Shown here in pieces: positions 61,086-64,000 of a DNA stretch of 64,000 nucleotides. Every line of letters begins with the position of its first letter. The stretch's first letter is position 1. This DNA is from Arthrobacter sp. SW1 (GTDB lineage: Bacteria; Actinomycetota; Actinomycetes; Actinomycetales; Micrococcaceae), in contig NZ_MJLT01000045.1 in the NCBI RefSeq assembly GCF_001766675.1, positions 310,001-374,000 on the forward strand, given 5' to 3'. Below the pieces are notes generated by a model, which saw nothing but the letters and a program-made list of their open reading frames with translations, had not been told where the DNA came from and did no database searches. The position numbers and the translations under genes were made by a program.

Positions 61086-62344
61086 TTGACGGTCTTCGGT
61101 CCGGCCTGGGGCAGCACGCCCTTGGCGGTCATCAGGTGGCAGGAGGCCATGAGCGCCAGGGACGCCACGATCAGCAGGCCCAGCGGCAGAGTCCAGCCGC
61201 CGCTCGCGCTGTGCAGCAGCCCGACGCCGAACGGCCCGGCCGCCGCGATCAGGTAGCCCAGCGACTGGGCCACCGTGGAGAGCGCGGTGGTTTCCGCCGT
61301 CGAGCGCCCGCTGCGGCTGATCACCATCAGGACCAGCGGGAAGATGCCCAGGCCGAAGCCTGTGAGCACCGCCGGAACGGCGGCCCAGGACACCGGCAGG
61401 AGCAGCATGGCGACAATGCCGGCCAGGGTGCTGGAACTTGCCAGGTAGAACGCCGGACGCAGCATGCCCGGGCGGGAACCGAAGGCCAGCAGCACCATGC
61501 CCGCGAACACGGAGAGGATCTGCATGAGCCCGAACTGCAGGCCGCTTTCGGTGGCGCCCAGGCCGCGGCTGGTCAGCAGGTAGGCGAACCAGCTCATGAC
61601 GCCGTAAGCCAGGAAGCCCTGGAAGGTGAAGACGGCGGTGATCAGCAGGCCGTGGCGGGTGCGGAGCAGGGGCCACATGGAGACCCGTTCGGCATCCTTA
61701 CGGGACTTCCTGCGGTGGGTGTGCAGCACCATGGGAACGAAGCCCAACAGGGCGGCGACGCCCAGCAGCCCCCACGCGGCGAGGCCCAGCGACGGCGAAC
61801 CCAGCTGCCCGGCCAGCGGAACACTGACGGACGCCGCGATGGTGGCGCCGGCGGACATGGTGAAGGTGTAGAGGCCGGTCATCATGGGGGTCTTCGCTGC
61901 GTAGTGCTCGCGGATGAAGACGGGCATGGCCACGTTGCACACGGCCAGGCCGCTCATGGCCAGCACGGTTCCGGCCAGCAGCACACCCGTGGTGGGAATG
62001 CCGCGGACCAGCAGGCCGGCGGCCAGCAGGGTGAGGGACACCAGGATGGCCTTCTCGACGCCGGTCTTCCGCACCAGCCACGGGGTGGCCAGGCCGGCGA
62101 AGGCGAAGCACAGCAGCGGAATGGTCGGCAGGATCGAGGCCACTACCGGGCCGTAGCCGAGGACCGCCTGCAGATCGTGGAACAGTGACGCGGCGCTGGT
62201 GATGCCGGCGCGTAGGTTCAGTCCGATCAGGGCAACCGCCACGACGCCGGCGACGACGACGAGCTTGCGTTTGGGGGCGGCAGCGGCGGCGGAAGTCATC
62301 GAGGCGGAAGCGGGCAGGGGTTGGGAAGGTATCGAAGTCGCCAT
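61082..62344 (-). CDS. MFS transporter, CynX/NimT family
   Basis: A 420-residue protein with about twelve membrane segments. GLNLRAGITSAASLFHDLQA, FAFAGLATPWLVRKTGVEKA and FGLGIFPLVLMVISRSGRST are typical of CynX/NimT exporters or importers of small anions and nitroimidazoles. Substrate unknown. A possible -10 TAACCT lies seven bases before the ATG on the minus strand. Confidence 0.85.
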   Translation of the reverse strand: MATSIPSQPLPASASMTSAAAAAPKRKLVVVAGVVAVALIGLNLRAGITSAASLFHDLQAVLGYGPVVASILPTIPLLCFAFAGLATPWLVRKTGVEKAILVSLTLLAAGLLVRGIPTTGVLLAGTVLAMSGLAVCNVAMPVFIREHYAAKTPMMTGLYTFTMSAGATIAASVSVPLAGQLGSPSLGLAAWGLLGVAALLGFVPMVLHTHRRKSRKDAERVSMWPLLRTRHGLLITAVFTFQGFLAYGVMSWFAYLLTSRGLGATESGLQFGLMQILSVFAGMVLLAFGSRPGMLRPAFYLASSSTLAGIVAMLLLPVSWAAVPAVLTGFGLGIFPLVLMVISRSGRSTAETTALSTVAQSLGYLIAAAGPFGVGLLHSASGGWTLPLGLLIVASLALMASCHLMTAKGVLPQAGPKTVK

Positions 62345-62358
62345 GCTTTAAAGGTTAG

Positions 62359-62369
62359 ACGTTTGACGT
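62359..62369 (-). promoter_or_regulatory. Candidate GntR operator upstream of the MFS-regulator operon
   Basis: ACGTTTGACGT is a perfect inverted repeat (ACGT-TTG-ACGT) 15 bases upstream of the MFS start, in the core promoter. FadR-type regulators commonly bind sites of this size close to their own promoters. Confidence 0.45.
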
Positions 62370-62400
62370 TTTCGATGCCGACTTTTGTGGTGAACCTCTC

Positions 62401-62432
62401 CTGGAGGCCTGGAGGCCTGGAGGCCTGGAGGC
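62401..62432. repeat. Four tandem copies of CTGGAGGC
   Basis: Four exact 8-base units (62401-62432) lie between the MFS start region and the end of the PucR-type gene. Such short arrays vary by slippage. No function is evident. Confidence 0.85.
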
Positions 62433-62440
62433 CGGCAGCT

Positions 62441-63883
62441 CTACCGTGGCTGGCGGGCACCGAGCCGCTGCACGGCCAAGGCCAGCCAGAGCTGCACCCG
62501 GTCCGCGGTCTGCGAGGGGTCGTAGCCGCTCAGCTCGGTGATCTGGGCCAGCCGGTACCGCACGGTGTTCCGGTGCAGGGTCAGTGCTTCGGCCACTGCC
62601 GCCACGGAGCCGTTGTGGTTCAGGTAGCTCTCCAGCGTGGCCACCAGCTCGGAACCGTGGGCGGCGTCGAACTTCTGCAGGGGCGTGAGGGCCTCGGCCG
62701 CCATGTCCGCCAAGGGGACGTCCTCGCTGGCCAGCAGCAGGGACGTCAGGCTGAGGCGCTCGGGTTCGTTGACGGGCAGGCCGTGCGCCACGGCGTCGCG
62801 CGCCTCGAAGTAGCTCCACCGCACGCCGTTGGGCTTCGTGTACGCGCCGCCGATTCCGATCAGCGCATGGATCCCCGCTTCCAGCAGGTGCTCGCTCAGG
62901 TCCTTGGCCAGCGCGCTCGCGGAACTGCCGTCGTCGGGCACCACCGTCACCAGGTCCTTCCCGACGACCGCACTCACCGCCCCTTCGAGCGATTGCGGCA
63001 GCGAGGTGCTGCCGAGCTGCTTGTGGTGGGCGCTGGAAACGGCGAGCAGCACCACATTCTTGCGGGTGCTGTTGATCCCGACGCCGGCCAGGCGGCGTGC
63101 TGCCTCGATGGTGTCCAGGGTGCCGTGGATGACGTCGTCCAGTACCTGCCCGGCCAGGGCCCGCTGGCTCTGGCGCTGCTTGACCATGTTGTTCAGTTCC
63201 ACGCTGATGAGGTTCTGCGCGTAGCCGATGATGCCGGTGTCGCCGAAGGGCTGCTTCAACCAGAGCGTGCACGCATCCCGCCGGCCGGTGGGGATGGGGT
63301 AGGAGGACCAGTCCTCGGCGGTCGGTGCCGGCGCGCCCGCCGCGCTGTTGTACAGCTGGGCGCTGAACTGGGTGAGCGCGACGTCGGTGCGCAGCATGCT
63401 GCCCAGTTGCTTGAGCAGTTCGCCCAGGCCGCCGCCGGTGAGCAGCGCGCGGGCCAGGATCTGGTGCCCGGCGATGAGCCGTTCCAGTTTGGAATAGTGG
63501 TCCGCGGACTGGGACTCGGCCACCAGCTTGCCGATGGCAATGAACGGGGTCTCGTACGGGACCTCCACGAGGGGCAGCCCCCAGCGGTTCGCCTCGGCGA
63601 TCAGTGCGGGCGGCACGGAGTCGTGGCTGAGGCCTGTGCCGAAACCGATGCCGACGGCTCCCGCGCGCTGCACCTGGCGCACGAAGCGGCGCTGTTCCGT
63701 GGCTCCGTTGAGCCGCAGCCCGGTGGTCAGGACCAGTTCGCCGCCGTTGAGGAAACGCTGCGGATCTTCCTGTTCCGTCACCGCTACCCAGCGGATGTCG
63801 GAGGTCCACGTGGTCTCCGCGAGGCCCGCTTTCCGGAGGTTCAGGGACGGCACGGCGAGCAGCGCGGAGAGTGACATTGCCAT
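62441..63883 (-). CDS. PucR-family transcriptional regulator
   Basis: A 480-residue regulator. The N-terminal PucR ligand domain is clear (VPSLNLRKAGLAETTWTSDI, FLNGGELVLTTGLRL), followed by a GGDEF-like middle domain and a C-terminal HTH (VAAVAEALTLHRNTVRYRLA). Related proteins control purine, allantoin or amine catabolism. ATG 63883 is chosen because the -10 TATCCT ends six bases upstream. Its target probably lies to the right of the window or is the neighbouring transporter. Confidence 0.87.
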   Translation of the reverse strand: MAMSLSALLAVPSLNLRKAGLAETTWTSDIRWVAVTEQEDPQRFLNGGELVLTTGLRLNGATEQRRFVRQVQRAGAVGIGFGTGLSHDSVPPALIAEANRWGLPLVEVPYETPFIAIGKLVAESQSADHYSKLERLIAGHQILARALLTGGGLGELLKQLGSMLRTDVALTQFSAQLYNSAAGAPAPTAEDWSSYPIPTGRRDACTLWLKQPFGDTGIIGYAQNLISVELNNMVKQRQSQRALAGQVLDDVIHGTLDTIEAARRLAGVGINSTRKNVVLLAVSSAHHKQLGSTSLPQSLEGAVSAVVGKDLVTVVPDDGSSASALAKDLSEHLLEAGIHALIGIGGAYTKPNGVRWSYFEARDAVAHGLPVNEPERLSLTSLLLASEDVPLADMAAEALTPLQKFDAAHGSELVATLESYLNHNGSVAAVAEALTLHRNTVRYRLAQITELSGYDPSQTADRVQLWLALAVQRLGARQPR

Positions 63884-63895
63884 GGAATGAGGATA
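63884..63895 (-). promoter_or_regulatory. Probable leaderless promoter of the PucR-type gene
   Basis: On the minus strand TATCCT (63895-63890) is followed by six bases and the ATG at 63883, repeating the leaderless geometry seen at menC, menD, sir and cysG. The remaining bases to the window end hold nothing I can identify. Confidence 0.45.
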
Positions 63896-64000
63896 GCGCG
63901 GCACTGGTCATCCGCACTAAGAGAGGTACCCCCGGGTGTGCAGCTGGCTATTCCGTGGCGGGTGCCGCTGGCTTAGGCTCGAATGTGCTGTAAACAACAC

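Noticed and set aside
60405-61676. 423-codon frame suggesting a long N-terminal extension of the GntR-type regulator.
   Set aside because: The upstream part is an out-of-frame reading of the MFS gene; ATG 61085 with the ATGA overlap gives a normal-length regulator.
63974-64000. ATG TGC TGT at 63983 after TAGGCT looks like another Cys-Cys leader ORF.
   Set aside because: The -10-like box ends only three bases before the ATG, so transcription would start after it, and the window ends before any stop or downstream gene can be judged.

Overview
The window is chromosomal DNA from a high-GC Gram-positive bacterium, most likely an Arthrobacter/Pseudarthrobacter-type member of the Micrococcaceae. 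Pointers are the menaquinone gene set, actinobacterial PhoX, SirA-type sulfite reductase and FprA homologues, frequent GTG starts, and many apparently leaderless genes in which a TANNNT -10 box ends exactly six bases before the start codon. I recognised no rRNA, tRNA, CRISPR array, integrase or transposase.

Layout. 1-8 kb: an edge-truncated LacI regulator, menC, two tandem PhoX phosphatases (a Pho-box-like array precedes only the first) and menD. 8-32 kb: an accessory block. It opens with an AbiEi/DUF559-type protein and continues with an L-arabinose regulon: LacI, araB-araD-araA-galM-LacI, a ChvE-GguA-GguB importer, a YtfQRT-YjfF-type importer with a secreted GH43 enzyme, a secreted GH51 arabinofuranosidase and a secreted LamG-Ig-GH43 protein. 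Four near-identical 14-bp operators tie these transcription units together. Secreted enzymes would release arabinose from arabinan or arabinoxylan, two ABC systems would import it, and AraA-AraB-AraD would convert it to D-xylulose 5-phosphate.

32-40 kb: a polar amino-acid ABC operon, then menF, menG, a geranylgeranyl-reductase-family gene and a polyprenyl diphosphate synthase. With menC and menD these form a menaquinone set split by the arabinose block. 40-42 kb: a decayed AbiEi-type gene, a SUKH-like protein and a TRIC channel. 42-60 kb: a sulfur region with a CbiX chelatase, sulfite reductase, cysH-cysD-cysN, ssuABC-type sulfonate uptake, siroheme synthase and FprA. It is interrupted by a frameshifted glycosidase with an alpha-L-fucosidase, an LLM flavoenzyme, and a PucR-type regulator with glutaminase. 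60-64 kb: GntR regulator with an MFS exporter, then a second PucR-type regulator.

Most notable are three promoters of the sulfur region (sir, cysG and the ssu leader). They share an 80-base layout from TGACG to the ATG, with GTTTCC, -35 and -10 elements at fixed positions. The copy in front of ssuABC drives not a large gene but an 18-codon leaderless ORF containing tandem Cys codons, followed by a hairpin: a candidate cysteine-sensing attenuator. Short palindromic repeats of three families are scattered through the window. One family lies in frame inside cysN and cysG.
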